NCBI GenBank assembly: GCA_026169195.1
Contig: JAPFEH010000001.1
Span: 1-64,000 of the forward strand
Direction: 5' to 3'
DNA: 64,000 nt
From: Dysosmobacter sp.
Lineage (GTDB): Bacteria; Bacillota; Clostridia; Oscillospirales; Oscillospiraceae
Shown: one piece after another, positions 9,720-20,282 of the stretch
How the letters are laid out: the number at the start of each line of letters is the position of its first letter
Numbering within the stretch: the stretch's first letter is position 1
The notes under the pieces: model-generated
What the model was told of the DNA's origin: nothing
Databases searched by the model: none
The model's input: the letters and a program-made list of their open reading frames with translations, nothing else
Translations under genes and position numbers: made by a program

Positions 9720-9757
9720 AACCGCCAGAGATAGCAAAATCTCCGGCGGTTTTATGC
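9720..9757. terminator. Terminator hairpin AAACCGCC...GGCGGTTT downstream of EF-G-like gene
   Basis: Inverted repeat AAACCGCCAGAGAT/ATCTCCGGCGGTTTT. Confidence 0.6.
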
Positions 9758-9792
9758 AGCAGTTCTTCGTTGGGTTCAGGAACCAAATCCGT

Positions 9793-11868
9793 TTATTCCT
9801 TTTCCGCCAATGCCTTGGCCTCGGCGATCGCCTTTTCCTGAGCCGCGGGGGGGCAATCCTCATAGCGAATAAAGTGGAAGGTAAAGCTGCCGCGGGACTG
9901 GGTCATTGCCCGCAGATCAATGGCATAGCTGCCCATCTCAGCCATGGGGACTTCAGCCGTGATGATCTGGTCACCGTCACCGGTGGGGTCCATTCCCATC
10001 ACGCGGCCGCGGCGCTTGTTCAGATCGCCGATGACGTCGCCCATATAGCTGTCGGGCACCGTGACCTTCAACTCACCCACAGGCTCCAGCAGTACGGGGT
10101 TTGCCTCGGGCAAAGCGGCTTTATAGGCCAGCTGTGCGGCTGTTTTGAAAGCGATTTCAGAAGAGTCCACGGGATGGTAGGATCCATCATACAAAACCGC
10201 CTTCAGATTCACCACAGGATATCCGGCCAAAGGTCCGTGTACGCAGGCCTCCCGCAGCCCCTTTTCCACAGCGGGGAAGAAGTTCTTGGGCACAGAGCCG
10301 CCGAACACTTCCTCAGCAAACATCATCTCGTCCTGTTCCATCTGCGGCTCAAAGCGGATCCACACATCGCCAAACTGCCCGCTGCCGCCGGTCTGCTTCT
10401 TGTGCCGTCCCTGCTTCTGCACCGTTTTGCGGATCTTTTCCCGATAAGCGACACGGGTGGGCTTCAGTTCAGCCTCCACATTGAAGCGGGTCTTCAGCTT
10501 GCTGACCAGCACATCCAGCTGCATATCGCCGGCGCCGGAGAGCACCATCTGGTGGGTCTCCGCATTGTTGACCACCGAGAAGGAGGGATCTTCTTCATTC
10601 AGACGGCTCAAGCCCTGAGCGATCTTATCCTCCTGTCCGCGGGTCTTGGGCACGATGGCAACGGAATAGCAGGGCTCTGCAAAGGGCAGCTGCTTCAATG
10701 CCACCACTTTTCGGGGGTCGCACAGCGTATCGCCGGTCTTGACCTTATCCATCTTGGCGATCACGCCGATATCACCGCAGGCCAGCTCCTTGACTTCTGT
10801 CGTCTTCTTGCCCCGCATGATATACAGCCGGCCCAGCTTCTCCGTGTTGCCGGTGCGGGCATTCACCATGGCCATATCCGGCGTGATGGAGCCGGAGAGG
10901 ACCTTGACAAAGGAGAACTTTCCATACTGGTCGGAAACCGTCTTAAAGACAAAGGCAGTGGGAACGCCGCCGGGAGAAACCACGAATTCCTCGGTCTCGC
11001 CGTCGGCCTTGGTTGCCTTGTGATAATTTCCCTCCATGGGATTGGGCAGCAGATCCACGATGTGGTCCATCAGCATCAGGCTGCCCATGCAGTTGACGGC
11101 GCTGCCGCACAGCACGGGGAACATGCTCAGCTCCCGGACGCCCTGACGCAGACCCTGAATCATCTCGGCATATGTAAAGTCCTCACCGCTGAAGAACTTG
11201 TCCATGAATTCCTCGCTGGTCTCTGCCACCGATTCCTTCAAGGCGTCATTAAACTCTGTAATCACGGCCTCCTTATCGGCGGGGACCTCGATTTCCACCC
11301 GCTTCAGATCCTGCATCTCATAGGCGCGCTTGTTCAGCACGTCGATGAGTCCGGTGACCTTCTTGTTCTCATCCCAGATGGGAACCACCAGCGGCGCGAT
11401 CTTATTACCGTATTTGGCGCGCAGCGCTTCAAAGGTCTCGTTGTAATCGCTGTTGTCCTCATCGGTTTTGGAGATATAAAGGAAGCGGGGCATATTCCGC
11501 TCCTCGCAGTATTTCCAAGCTTTCTCCAGACCCACGGAAATTCCGTCCTTGGCGGAGCAAACGATGATGGCTGCGTCCGCGGCCCGCAAAGCTTCCACCA
11601 CTTCTCCGGAAAAGTCAAATGCGCCCGGGGTGTCCAGTACATTGATGCGGCAGCCCTTATATTCCAGCGGTGCCACAGCGGCAGACAGAGAGATCTGCCG
11701 TTTGGTTTCCTCAGGATCATAATCGCAAACGGTATTGCCGTCCGCAACACGGCCCATACGGTCAATGGCACCGGTCATATAAAGCAGGCTCTCCGCCAGC
11801 GCGGTCTTGCCGTTGCCGCTGTGTCCCAGCAGGCAGACGTTGCGGATGTTCTGTACTGAATAGCTCAT
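9793..11868 (-). CDS. Elongation factor G-like GTPase (EF-G2-type)
   Basis: GHSGNGKTALAESLLYMTGAI G1 motif, DTPGAFDF, EF-G domain IV; 691 aa. Confidence 0.9.
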   Translation of the reverse strand: MSYSVQNIRNVCLLGHSGNGKTALAESLLYMTGAIDRMGRVADGNTVCDYDPEETKRQISLSAAVAPLEYKGCRINVLDTPGAFDFSGEVVEALRAADAAIIVCSAKDGISVGLEKAWKYCEERNMPRFLYISKTDEDNSDYNETFEALRAKYGNKIAPLVVPIWDENKKVTGLIDVLNKRAYEMQDLKRVEIEVPADKEAVITEFNDALKESVAETSEEFMDKFFSGEDFTYAEMIQGLRQGVRELSMFPVLCGSAVNCMGSLMLMDHIVDLLPNPMEGNYHKATKADGETEEFVVSPGGVPTAFVFKTVSDQYGKFSFVKVLSGSITPDMAMVNARTGNTEKLGRLYIMRGKKTTEVKELACGDIGVIAKMDKVKTGDTLCDPRKVVALKQLPFAEPCYSVAIVPKTRGQEDKIAQGLSRLNEEDPSFSVVNNAETHQMVLSGAGDMQLDVLVSKLKTRFNVEAELKPTRVAYREKIRKTVQKQGRHKKQTGGSGQFGDVWIRFEPQMEQDEMMFAEEVFGGSVPKNFFPAVEKGLREACVHGPLAGYPVVNLKAVLYDGSYHPVDSSEIAFKTAAQLAYKAALPEANPVLLEPVGELKVTVPDSYMGDVIGDLNKRRGRVMGMDPTGDGDQIITAEVPMAEMGSYAIDLRAMTQSRGSFTFHFIRYEDCPPAAQEKAIAEAKALAEKE

Positions 11869-12275
11869 TGTTTCATTCCACTCCTTATTTGATACTGGAA
11901 CACGGCCGAAGCCGTGATAAGGAATTGACGGATGTCAAAAGTCCTAATGTAGAAAGTATACAACATTTCACCAATCAATACAACACAAATTTTGGCAGGT
12001 TCTACATTTTGGGCAGGAGAGAGAAAATTGCGGCGAATTTTTGACAGGTCTCCAAAAAACGATGGAACCGCAATCCGGAGCATCCGGATTGCCTCCCGTC
12101 CCATAGCCCCCCTTCTCTTTGGAGCGATATCATGAAAAGTAATAGTAACCTGAATAAATTCCATTGACCAGCTTCCAAAAATGCTCTTCCCTTTTTCGGG
12201 GAATCGTGGTATAGTAGTCATTCAGTAAAAGTAATACCTTTTCCGTATTATGCTTGAAAATAGGGAGGTTCTTCC

Positions 12276-13949
12276 ATGAAAGTCCTGACTGATATTGAGA
12301 TTGCCCAAGCCTGTCAGATGAAACCCATCACTCAGATTGCCGAGACCGCCGGCGTTCCGCAGGAATATCTGGAGCTGTACGGCAATTACAAAGCGAAGGT
12401 GAACTACAATCTGCTGCGGGAACGCAAGGGCCCCGACGGAAAGCTGATTCTGGTAACCGCCATCAATCCCACCCCGGCCGGCGAAGGCAAGACCACCACC
12501 ACCGTAGGACTGGCTGACGCGATGCGGAAGCTGGGCAAAAACGCGCTCGTCGCCCTGCGGGAGCCTTCTCTCGGGCCCGTGTTCGGCGTCAAGGGCGGCG
12601 CTGCCGGCGGCGGTTATGCGCAGGTGGTGCCCATGGAGGACATCAATCTGCATTTCACCGGCGATTTTCACGCCATCGGCGCTGCCAACAACCTGTGCGC
12701 CGCTATGCTGGACAACCACATTCAGCAGGGCAACGCGCTGGGTATCGACGTCAAAAAAATCACGTGGAAGCGCTGCGTGGATATGAATGACCGGCAGCTG
12801 CGCAATATTGTAGACGGTCTTGGCGGCAGGATGCAGGGCGTTCCCCGTGAGGACGGCTTTGACATTACTGTGGCATCTGAGATCATGGCCGTGCTGTGTC
12901 TGGCTGCCGACATCCCCGATTTGAAAGCACGGCTGGGCCGCATGGTGGTCGCCTATACCTATGACGGCAGGCCCGTTACCGCCCATGACCTGAAAGCCGA
13001 GGGCGCCATGGCAGCATTGCTGAAAGACGCGCTCAAGCCCAATCTGGTGCAGACACTGGAGGGAACCCCCGCTCTGATTCACGGCGGTCCCTTCGCCAAC
13101 ATCGCCCATGGCTGCAACTCTGTCATGGCTACCAAAATGGCGCTGCGGCTTGCCGATTACGCCATCACAGAAGCCGGCTTCGGCGCGGACCTCGGCGCGG
13201 AAAAGTTTTTGGATATCAAATGCCGTCTGGCGGAGCTGAAGCCCAGCGCCGTGGTCGTTGTCGCCACTGTGCGGGCACTGAAAAACCATGGCGGCGTTGC
13301 GAAGGCGGATTTGAATACGGAAAATCTGAACGCGCTGGAAAAAGGCCTGCCGAACCTGCTCCAGCACGTGGAAAACATCACCAGAGTCTTTGGCCTGCCC
13401 TGCGTGGTTGCCATCAATGCCTTCCCCACCGATACCGCCGCCGAGCTGAAGCTGGTGGAGGACAAATGCCGGGAGCTGGGTGTCAACGTCGCTCTCAGCG
13501 AAGTATGGGCCAAGGGCGGGGAAGGCGGTCTGGCTCTGGCGGAGGAAGTCATCCGTCTGTGCGGCCAGCCCAACGACTTCCGCTTTGCTTATGACACGGA
13601 AGACTCCATTGAAAAAAAGCTGAACGACATTGCCGTGAATATCTACCATGCAGACGGCGTGGAGCTGACCGCCGGTGCCAGAAAGCAGATGAAAGAGCTG
13701 GAGGAGCTGGGATTCGGCAGCCTGCCCATCTGCATGGCCAAGACCCAGTACAGCTTTTCCGATGACGCTGCCAAGCTGGGCGCTCCCAGAAACTTCACCA
13801 TCACGGTTCGAAACCTGAAGGTTTCCGCAGGAGCCGGTTTTCTGGTGGCTCTGACCGGCGACATTATGACCATGCCCGGTCTCCCCAAGGTTCCCGCAGC
13901 CGAAAAAATCGATGTGGACGAAACCGGCCGGATCACCGGCTTGTTCTGA
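12276..13949 (+). CDS. fhs: Formate--tetrahydrofolate ligase
   Basis: [54 protein letters not shown]. Confidence 0.97.
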   Translation: MKVLTDIEIAQACQMKPITQIAETAGVPQEYLELYGNYKAKVNYNLLRERKGPDGKLILVTAINPTPAGEGKTTTTVGLADAMRKLGKNALVALREPSLGPVFGVKGGAAGGGYAQVVPMEDINLHFTGDFHAIGAANNLCAAMLDNHIQQGNALGIDVKKITWKRCVDMNDRQLRNIVDGLGGRMQGVPREDGFDITVASEIMAVLCLAADIPDLKARLGRMVVAYTYDGRPVTAHDLKAEGAMAALLKDALKPNLVQTLEGTPALIHGGPFANIAHGCNSVMATKMALRLADYAITEAGFGADLGAEKFLDIKCRLAELKPSAVVVVATVRALKNHGGVAKADLNTENLNALEKGLPNLLQHVENITRVFGLPCVVAINAFPTDTAAELKLVEDKCRELGVNVALSEVWAKGGEGGLALAEEVIRLCGQPNDFRFAYDTEDSIEKKLNDIAVNIYHADGVELTAGARKQMKELEELGFGSLPICMAKTQYSFSDDAAKLGAPRNFTITVRNLKVSAGAGFLVALTGDIMTMPGLPKVPAAEKIDVDETGRITGLF

Positions 13950-13983
13950 TCCCCTCAGTCTGATCCCCTCAGTCTGATCCTAA

Positions 13984-14022
13984 AACAGCCGCCGAACGGA
14001 GCATCCGTTCGGCGGCTGTTTT
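13984..14022 (+). terminator. fhs terminator
   Basis: AACAGCCGCCGAACGGA-gca-TCCGTTCGGCGGCTGTTTTC. Confidence 0.9.
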
Positions 14023-14155
14023 CGATGCTTACTGTGTTGATTCCGGTCAGGTTTCGGTCTTGGCTGGATTCATCGTAGCATACTCCGCCTGTTTCCCTCC
14101 GGTCCCCCGCGATTCCCGCTTGTAGCGGGCATCCGGCCACACACTCCTCCGCATA

Positions 14156-14189
14156 TAAAAAAACGAAGACGCTTTTTGGTGCGTCTCCG
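14156..14189 (-). terminator. Terminator of GntR gene
   Basis: Minus: CGGAGACGC-N8-GCGTCTTCG followed by TTTTTTT. Confidence 0.8.
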
Positions 14190-14249
14190 GTTTTCCAGCT
14201 CTTCCCGCAGGAAAATTTTATATGGTTCCATCCATCTTTTCCACAACAG

Positions 14250-14981
14250 TCAGGAAATGCAGCTTTGAAACACCCCGATCATTTCATCCACACACTGATC
14301 GGCTTCGTCCGGATCCCCTTTAATAACGGCCTTCAAAATCGCAGAATGGGACTCGAAAATTTCCCGATTGATCTGTTGGTGACGCTCCACAGGATAGTTT
14401 TGAATAGCCTGAAGAAACGCATCCGTGTTCAATCCAACGATCACATCGTTGATCAGCAGGGCAAGGTCGTTGTGACTGGCTTTTGCCAGTGCGGTATGGA
14501 AGGCAATGTCATATTGCTGAAAGCTCTTCGGCGTACAAATATTGGCCTCAGCTGCATCTAAAATCTGCTGCATCGCCCGGATATCTTCCTCCGTCCGGTG
14601 GACCGCCGCAAGACGCGCACATCCCCGGTCGTTGATGTGCCGGTATTCTACCAGATCCTCCAGATTGATCGCCCCGATCTCCACCAGCTTCTTCAGCGGC
14701 GCCTCAACGGTTTTCAACGAAATGCTCTGTACCACCGCACCGCCGGCGCTGCCTACATTGATTTTCAAAAGGCCGTCCTGCTGGAGCATCCGCAGTGCCT
14801 CCCGGACACTGGGGCGACTGCGGCGGAACTGCTCTGCCAGTTCCCGTTCCGAGGGCAAGGTATCCCCCGGACGCAGATCTCCGGAAGCAATTTTTTGATA
14901 AATTTGATCATAGATGACTTCAGAAGCGCGCATGGTGGTAGCCGGCTGAAAACACAGGCCAGACGCCTGAGTGTCGCCCAT
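14250..14981 (-). CDS. GntR family regulator, FadR/FCD subfamily
   Basis: PGDTLPSERELAEQFRRSRPSVREALRMLQQDGLL wHTH, C-terminal FCD helices. Confidence 0.92.
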   Translation of the reverse strand: MGDTQASGLCFQPATTMRASEVIYDQIYQKIASGDLRPGDTLPSERELAEQFRRSRPSVREALRMLQQDGLLKINVGSAGGAVVQSISLKTVEAPLKKLVEIGAINLEDLVEYRHINDRGCARLAAVHRTEEDIRAMQQILDAAEANICTPKSFQQYDIAFHTALAKASHNDLALLINDVIVGLNTDAFLQAIQNYPVERHQQINREIFESHSAILKAVIKGDPDEADQCVDEMIGVFQSCIS

Positions 14982-15260
14982 AAAGACCCCTCCGATACAC
15001 TTTGTTATATATTTGACATTACCATATCATATTCTCTTCCGGCAGTCAAGGAAAAGCACCGCTTAACGGAAAGAGCGTTAACCCTCGGGGATGGCAAATC
15101 AGGATTTCACTCCAATTTTCTCCAAAAATACCACCGACACTGATTCAAATAGGCCGTCATACAGCAATACCATCTCCGCGGAAACCTCAAATTCACTCTG
15201 CATTCTTACCAAAGTAAATCGATTCGCATTTGTGAAGGGTGTAGAATTATCTCCGGTGTA

Positions 15261-15313
15261 TTGACTTTTTTGCCGGTGTGAGATATATAAAATATTAAAT
15301 GGTCAAACCATTT
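15261..15313 (+). promoter_or_regulatory. TRAP operon promoter (TTGACT-17-TATATA) and FadR-type operator AAATGGT-CAA-ACCATTT
   Basis: -35 15261-15266, -10 15284-15289, palindrome 15297-15313 matching TNGTNNNACNA. Confidence 0.7.
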
Positions 15314-15442
15314 TAATTATTTAATTGGCAAGGCTATTGATAAGTTTCGTTTCCACACAAGGCTTCCAGACCCAACCAACGGTTTCCCCTTTGGCAACCG
15401 CTTTCGGAAATCTGGAAAAATCAGGAGAAAAGGAGAATTCAG

Positions 15443-16447
15443 ATGAAATACCGGATCCTTGCATTCCTTTTGACCTTGGGACTGTCTGCCGCGGTGCTGG
15501 CCGGCTGCGGCAGCCAAAACAGCGATGATGACGGTGCCGTTTACAAGTGGAAAATGGCACTCAATTCCAGTGCAGGCGATAACGCCTATGACACCGGCGC
15601 GCTTTTTGCTGAAAAAGTCGAAGAATTGACCAACGGAAAAGTTAAGGTCACCTTGTACGGCGGCGCAAGCCTTGGTTCTACCTCTGAGGTTCTGGAAGGC
15701 ATGTCCGTCGGCGTGGCAGATGTGATGGTGGAATCCATCGGGACACTCTCCCCCTTCACCCCTCTGGCCAACATCGAAGCCATGCCCTATATGTTCAGCA
15801 GCTACGACCATTTTATGGACGTCTGGTACAGCGATCTGGGCGAAGAAATTAAAACCGCCGTGGGCGATGATGCTGATTTCAAGCTCTTGGGAGCTGCTTA
15901 CCGCGGGCCGCGCATTGTTACCGCCACAAAGGAAATGCGCACCGTTGAGGATTTCAAGGGCTTTAAGCTGCGCGCACCGAATCTGGAAATGTATATCAAG
16001 ACTTGGAACTGGATGGGTGCCGCGCCCACCCCTCTTGCCATGAATGAAACCTACACCGCTATGCAGCAGCGCACCGTGGAAGGGCAGGAAAACCCCATGG
16101 TGGATTCCTTGAATTACGCATTCGACGAGGTGTGCGACTACTGGATCAAGACCAATCATGTGTACGGATGCAACGTCATCATCATGGATAAGAGCTATTT
16201 TGAGGAGCTGCCTCCTGACATCCAAAGCGCCGTAGAAGAAGCCGCCGAAGCCGCCAGCCGGGAAATCTCCGCCGCGCAGGCACAGAAAGACGCTGCCGCG
16301 GAGGAACAGCTGATTGCGGAAGGCAAAACCGTAATTGAGGTTGACAACGCTGCGTTTGCCGATTATTTTCGGGATTTTGCCTCCGAAAATTATCCAGAAT
16401 TTGCAGACTGGGTCCGGCAGATCTCTGAAATGGATCCCGCAAAATAA
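15443..16447 (+). CDS. dctP: TRAP transporter substrate-binding protein (DctP family)
   Basis: Lipobox LAGC, DctP fold motifs (GLKLR..., EGQENP). Confidence 0.92.
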   Translation: MKYRILAFLLTLGLSAAVLAGCGSQNSDDDGAVYKWKMALNSSAGDNAYDTGALFAEKVEELTNGKVKVTLYGGASLGSTSEVLEGMSVGVADVMVESIGTLSPFTPLANIEAMPYMFSSYDHFMDVWYSDLGEEIKTAVGDDADFKLLGAAYRGPRIVTATKEMRTVEDFKGFKLRAPNLEMYIKTWNWMGAAPTPLAMNETYTAMQQRTVEGQENPMVDSLNYAFDEVCDYWIKTNHVYGCNVIIMDKSYFEELPPDIQSAVEEAAEAASREISAAQAQKDAAAEEQLIAEGKTVIEVDNAAFADYFRDFASENYPEFADWVRQISEMDPAK

Positions 16448-16507
16448 CAGGCAGAATTCCGGCGGGATCTCCGCCATGCTGTTCATCAGAAAGGAGCGAG
16501 AAGCTTT

Positions 16508-17011
16508 ATGCTGCGTACATACAGCAGATTTTTAGACATTCTTGAGCGGATTGAAAAACTGATTCTGGCCGTCTCTGTCCCTGTAATGGTGATTCTCATG
16601 GTCTATCAGGTCATTCTGCGCTATATCTTTTCCGCCTCCAATTCCTGGAGCGAAGAGCTGATCCGGTACCTGTTCATTTTCAGCACCATGATCGCCGCCT
16701 CCATTGCCGTACGCCGCAACAGTCATTTGCAGATCGACATTTTCATCAACCGGCTCTCCGAACGACTGAAAAAAATCTTTACGATTGTATCCACACTGGC
16801 CGGTATTGTTTTCCTGTGCATGCTGTTTGTCTATTGTCTGGAGCTGTGCGCACACGCAGCCAAAAACATCTCTCCCGGCGTGGGGATCTCGATGGCAGTT
16901 CCCTATGCCTGTATGCCGATGGGCAGCGTACTGATGATCCTGACTTCCGTTGAGGTTGTCTTAAAAAATATCGACGATCTGCGTCATCCGAAGGAGGCGG
17001 CAAATTCATGA
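16508..17011 (+). CDS. dctQ: TRAP transporter small permease (DctQ)
   Basis: 4 TM, YIFSASNSWSEELIRYLFI motif. Confidence 0.92.
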   Translation: MLRTYSRFLDILERIEKLILAVSVPVMVILMVYQVILRYIFSASNSWSEELIRYLFIFSTMIAASIAVRRNSHLQIDIFINRLSERLKKIFTIVSTLAGIVFLCMLFVYCLELCAHAAKNISPGVGISMAVPYACMPMGSVLMILTSVEVVLKNIDDLRHPKEAANS

Positions 17012-18282
17012 ACATCGGTCTTGTTTTGATCCTGTTGCTGCTGGCACTGGCATTTCTGGGGATCCCCATTTACATTGCTTTGGGTATCGGCACTCTGGTT
17101 GCCATGGGTATGGCGGATATTCCGGTACTGGTTCTACCGCAAAAGCTTTTCTCCGGCATGAACTCCTCCTCTTTACTGGCCATTCCCTTTTTCATTCTGG
17201 CAGGTAATCTGATGTCCCGCGGCATCACCACCAAGCTGATCGATGTGGCAAACGCCTTCATCGGCCACATCAAGGGTTCCTTGGGTATGGTGACCGTGGT
17301 CGCTTCCGGCCTGTTCGGCGCCATCTCCGGTTCCGGCGTTGCCACAGCCTCTGCCATCGGCGGCATCACCATCCCTGCCATGAAGCGGGAAGGCTATCCC
17401 GCACCGTTTGCAACAGCGGTATCCTCCATCTCCTCCATTTTAGGGCCGATCATCCCGCCATCCATCACGCTGATCGTCTATGCCTCCATTACCAATGTTT
17501 CCGTTTCATCGCTGTTCATCGGCTCCGTCCTGCCGGGAATCCTTCTGATTGCTTCACTGATGCTCTATGTTTTCTGGTACGGAAAAAAGCACGATCTGCC
17601 GGCACATGAAAAGCAGCCTGCCAAGGTGGTTTTTCGTACGCTGCGCGGCAGTATCTGGGCGCTTTTGATGCCGGTCATCATTCTGGGCGGAATCTTCGGC
17701 GGGATCTTCACTGCCACAGAAGCTGCCGCAGTGGCCGTGGTATACGCTCTGTTTATCAATCTGTTTGTCTATAAAGACACCAAATTCTCCGAGCTGCCGG
17801 ATGTTTTTGTGGACGCCTCTGTATCTACTGCTACCATTATGCTCATGGTGGGGCTTTCCAAAGCCTCCAGCTATGTGATTGTTGTATCCGGTCTTCCCCA
17901 GCTCCTTCTGGACACTTTTACCACCATCACCAGCAGCAAGTTCCTGATTCTCCTGCTGCTGAACATTCTGTTCCTCATCATTGGTATGCTGATGGAGGCC
18001 AACGCCGCCATCATTATGATGACGCCGATTCTTTTGCCTCTGCTGACAGCCTTCGGGATCGATCCGCTCTCTTTCGGCATCGTAATGAGCTTCAATCTCT
18101 GCATCGGTCTGGTCACCCCGCCGGTGGGGCTGTGCCTTCTGCTGTGCAACCAGATCGGACAGTCCAGTCTGTCGAAATCCCTGCGGGCCATGCTGCCCAT
18201 GCTGGTGATTTCTCTGATCGTTTTGATGCTGATCACTTACATAGAGCCACTGACTACATTCCTGCCCTCTCTTTTGAGCTGA
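17008..18282 (+). CDS. dctM: TRAP transporter large permease (DctM)
   Basis: 12 TM DctM, IPPSITLIVYA, 4-bp overlap with dctQ. Confidence 0.95.
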   Translation: MNIGLVLILLLLALAFLGIPIYIALGIGTLVAMGMADIPVLVLPQKLFSGMNSSSLLAIPFFILAGNLMSRGITTKLIDVANAFIGHIKGSLGMVTVVASGLFGAISGSGVATASAIGGITIPAMKREGYPAPFATAVSSISSILGPIIPPSITLIVYASITNVSVSSLFIGSVLPGILLIASLMLYVFWYGKKHDLPAHEKQPAKVVFRTLRGSIWALLMPVIILGGIFGGIFTATEAAAVAVVYALFINLFVYKDTKFSELPDVFVDASVSTATIMLMVGLSKASSYVIVVSGLPQLLLDTFTTITSSKFLILLLLNILFLIIGMLMEANAAIIMMTPILLPLLTAFGIDPLSFGIVMSFNLCIGLVTPPVGLCLLLCNQIGQSSLSKSLRAMLPMLVISLIVLMLITYIEPLTTFLPSLLS

Positions 18283-18321
18283 TGCAGCCTGCGGCCCAAA
18301 TAAGATAAGGAGTGATACATT

Positions 18322-19212
18322 ATGAAAGTCGGTTTTCTTGGAATGGGTGTCATGGGCCTTCCCATGGCAAAGAATCTGTTAAAAAAGTCCAATTGCAGCA
18401 TTTTGGGCTATGACGTCAAAGACGCGCAGCGGGAATCCTTTGCCGCTGCCGGCGGCACCGTTGCCGAGCCGGAGGAGATCTATCGCTCCTGCGATGTGAT
18501 CATGCAGATCCTCCCCACACACGCAATCATCCGTGATTCCGTGGAAAAAGCCATTCAGTTCGGGAAGCCGGGCCGCCTGATCGTGGATCTGAGCTCTACC
18601 GCTCCCGACATCATTCAAGACTTGTATCAACAGGCAAAAAAAGCAGGGATGTCCCTGCTGGACTCCCCGATCAGCGGAGGAAATCCCATGGCGGCGGCCG
18701 GCACGCTGGCCATCATGACCGGCGGCGACCGGGAGGCGTTCGAAGCAGTCAAGCCGCTGCTGGAGTGCATGGGGCACCCCGTATATGTGGGCGGCCCCGG
18801 CAGCGGCAGTGTAACCAAGCTGGTGAACAACATGGTGGCCGGTGCCTATCTGGTCGCCATGGCGGAGGGCTATGCCTTTGCCGCCAAGGCCGGCATCGAC
18901 CTCCAGACAACCTTTGAAGCCACACGCTGCGGTTTTGCGGGCGGCCCTCTCTATGAAAACAAGATCCCCAAGCTCATCCATCGGGATTATGAACCCGGTG
19001 CGAGAATCGCCGTGCACCGCAAGGATATTGTAAACGCCAAGCACTATGCCCATTATTTGGGTGTCGATACCCCCATGACGGATGTGGTTCTGCATGTCAT
19101 GGATTGGATGCAGGATCACGGTCTCATTGATGAAGACCAAATCGCCATGGTCAAGTATTACGAGGAGAAAATGGGCACCACTGCAGGGCACTCCGACTGC
19201 GTGTCCGATTAA
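18322..19212 (+). CDS. NAD(P)-dependent beta-hydroxyacid dehydrogenase (3-hydroxyisobutyrate dehydrogenase / tartronate semialdehyde reductase family)
   Basis: GFLGMGVMGLPMAKNLLKK, DSPISGGNPMAAAGTLAIM, KLVNNMV. Confidence 0.92.
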   Translation: MKVGFLGMGVMGLPMAKNLLKKSNCSILGYDVKDAQRESFAAAGGTVAEPEEIYRSCDVIMQILPTHAIIRDSVEKAIQFGKPGRLIVDLSSTAPDIIQDLYQQAKKAGMSLLDSPISGGNPMAAAGTLAIMTGGDREAFEAVKPLLECMGHPVYVGGPGSGSVTKLVNNMVAGAYLVAMAEGYAFAAKAGIDLQTTFEATRCGFAGGPLYENKIPKLIHRDYEPGARIAVHRKDIVNAKHYAHYLGVDTPMTDVVLHVMDWMQDHGLIDEDQIAMVKYYEEKMGTTAGHSDCVSD

Positions 19213-19235
19213 ACAACCTACGCTTTCCCTTCCAT

Positions 19236-19280
19236 GCCCTTCCGCATTTCCTTTTCTCTGGATGCGGAAGGGCTGTTTTT
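19236..19280 (+). terminator. Terminator of TRAP/dehydrogenase operon
   Basis: GCCCTTCCGCAT...ATGCGGAAGGGC-TGTTTTT. Confidence 0.85.
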
Positions 19281-19285
19281 CCTGC

Positions 19286-19340
19286 AAAAAAGCCGCAAAA
19301 CTGTCCGTCGGCCACAGCCCGGCAGTTTTGCGGTCTTTTC
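19286..19340. terminator. Bidirectional terminator between convergent units
   Basis: CCGCAAAACTG (19293-19303)/CAGTTTTGCGG (19323-19333), T-rich on both sides. Confidence 0.7.
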
Positions 19341-19355
19341 CGTTATCATGGCCGT

Positions 19356-20282
19356 TTACAACGTGCCCCGATACCGTCTGCGATACTCTGTCGGAGAGAT
19401 GCGGGTCATCGCTTTGAACGCCTCCGTAAAATTCCCCTGACTTTCATACCCCACCTGCTCAGCAATCTCCCCGATGCTCCCATCTCCCTGCCGCAGCAGC
19501 TCCATGGCGCGCCGGAGGCGGTACTCCTTCATATAAGCCCCGATCGGCTGACTGTATACTGCCTTGAACACAGCCTTCAGCGTCGCCGTATTGATTAGAT
19601 ATCTTCGGGACAGCTCTTCAATGGTGTACCGCTGACGGAGATCGGCAGTCAGCAGATCATGGATCTCCTTGATGGTCTCCACCTGCTTGGAGTGATATTG
19701 TCCCAGCTGCTTTTCCTGCTCCGGTACCAATTCCTCCAAAAACAGGATCAGCTCCAGCACCTTGAGTTTATAATAAGGAAGCTGAAGCTGCGGAGAAACG
19801 TCATAAAGCGGATCAAAGACATGGGCGATCTCCGGTGTGGCCGGTAATGCCAGAGGTTTCCCACGCAAGCCGAGTTTCTGCGGCAGAGAACGAATCTGAA
19901 TCCCCGCTTCCTGCAAAAACGGAAGCGGCTCCTGCTCCAATTGCTCCAGATCCAGCGCAATGGTGATCCCTTCATAATGCCCCAGCGGCAGACTCATGGA
20001 GGATACCGCACAGCAGTCCATGGTATGGATCCCTAGATCTCCGGGGCCGAGATAGACAGAGGTCCCTCCCCGCATATCCCAGCCGATCCGCCCTTTGCGG
20101 CAATGATTGATCTCCAATACCTGAGCGAACGCTTCATGCTCCAGCGCGATCTGTTCGGAAAACAGGCACGTTTGAGACAGTTCAATTCCGGGAAACAGCG
20201 CAAAGCGCCGCAGTTTCCCTTTTTCCGTTTCCTCCAGCTGACGTTCCGACGTTTGAAAAGGACTTCTATCCATGGTCATCAC
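19356..20282 (-). CDS. AraC family transcriptional regulator
   Basis: C-terminal double HTH: YTIEELSRRYLINTATLKAVFKAVYSQPIGAYMKEYRLRRAMELL...IAEQVGYESQGNFTEAFK. Confidence 0.92.
   Translation of the reverse strand: MMTMDRSPFQTSERQLEETEKGKLRRFALFPGIELSQTCLFSEQIALEHEAFAQVLEINHCRKGRIGWDMRGGTSVYLGPGDLGIHTMDCCAVSSMSLPLGHYEGITIALDLEQLEQEPLPFLQEAGIQIRSLPQKLGLRGKPLALPATPEIAHVFDPLYDVSPQLQLPYYKLKVLELILFLEELVPEQEKQLGQYHSKQVETIKEIHDLLTADLRQRYTIEELSRRYLINTATLKAVFKAVYSQPIGAYMKEYRLRRAMELLRQGDGSIGEIAEQVGYESQGNFTEAFKAMTRISPTEYRRRYRGTL

Noticed and set aside
9754-11859. 701-aa plus-strand ORF
   Set aside because: Antisense shadow of the EF-G-like gene, no recognisable domain.
11865-12221. 118-aa minus ORF in the EF-G/fhs gap and hairpin GCAATCCGG-agcat-CCGGATTGC (12070-12092)
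   Set aside because: ORF has no RBS or domain support; hairpin lacks a T run and clear partner, so not called.
12222-13649. 475-aa minus-strand ORF
   Set aside because: Antisense shadow of fhs.
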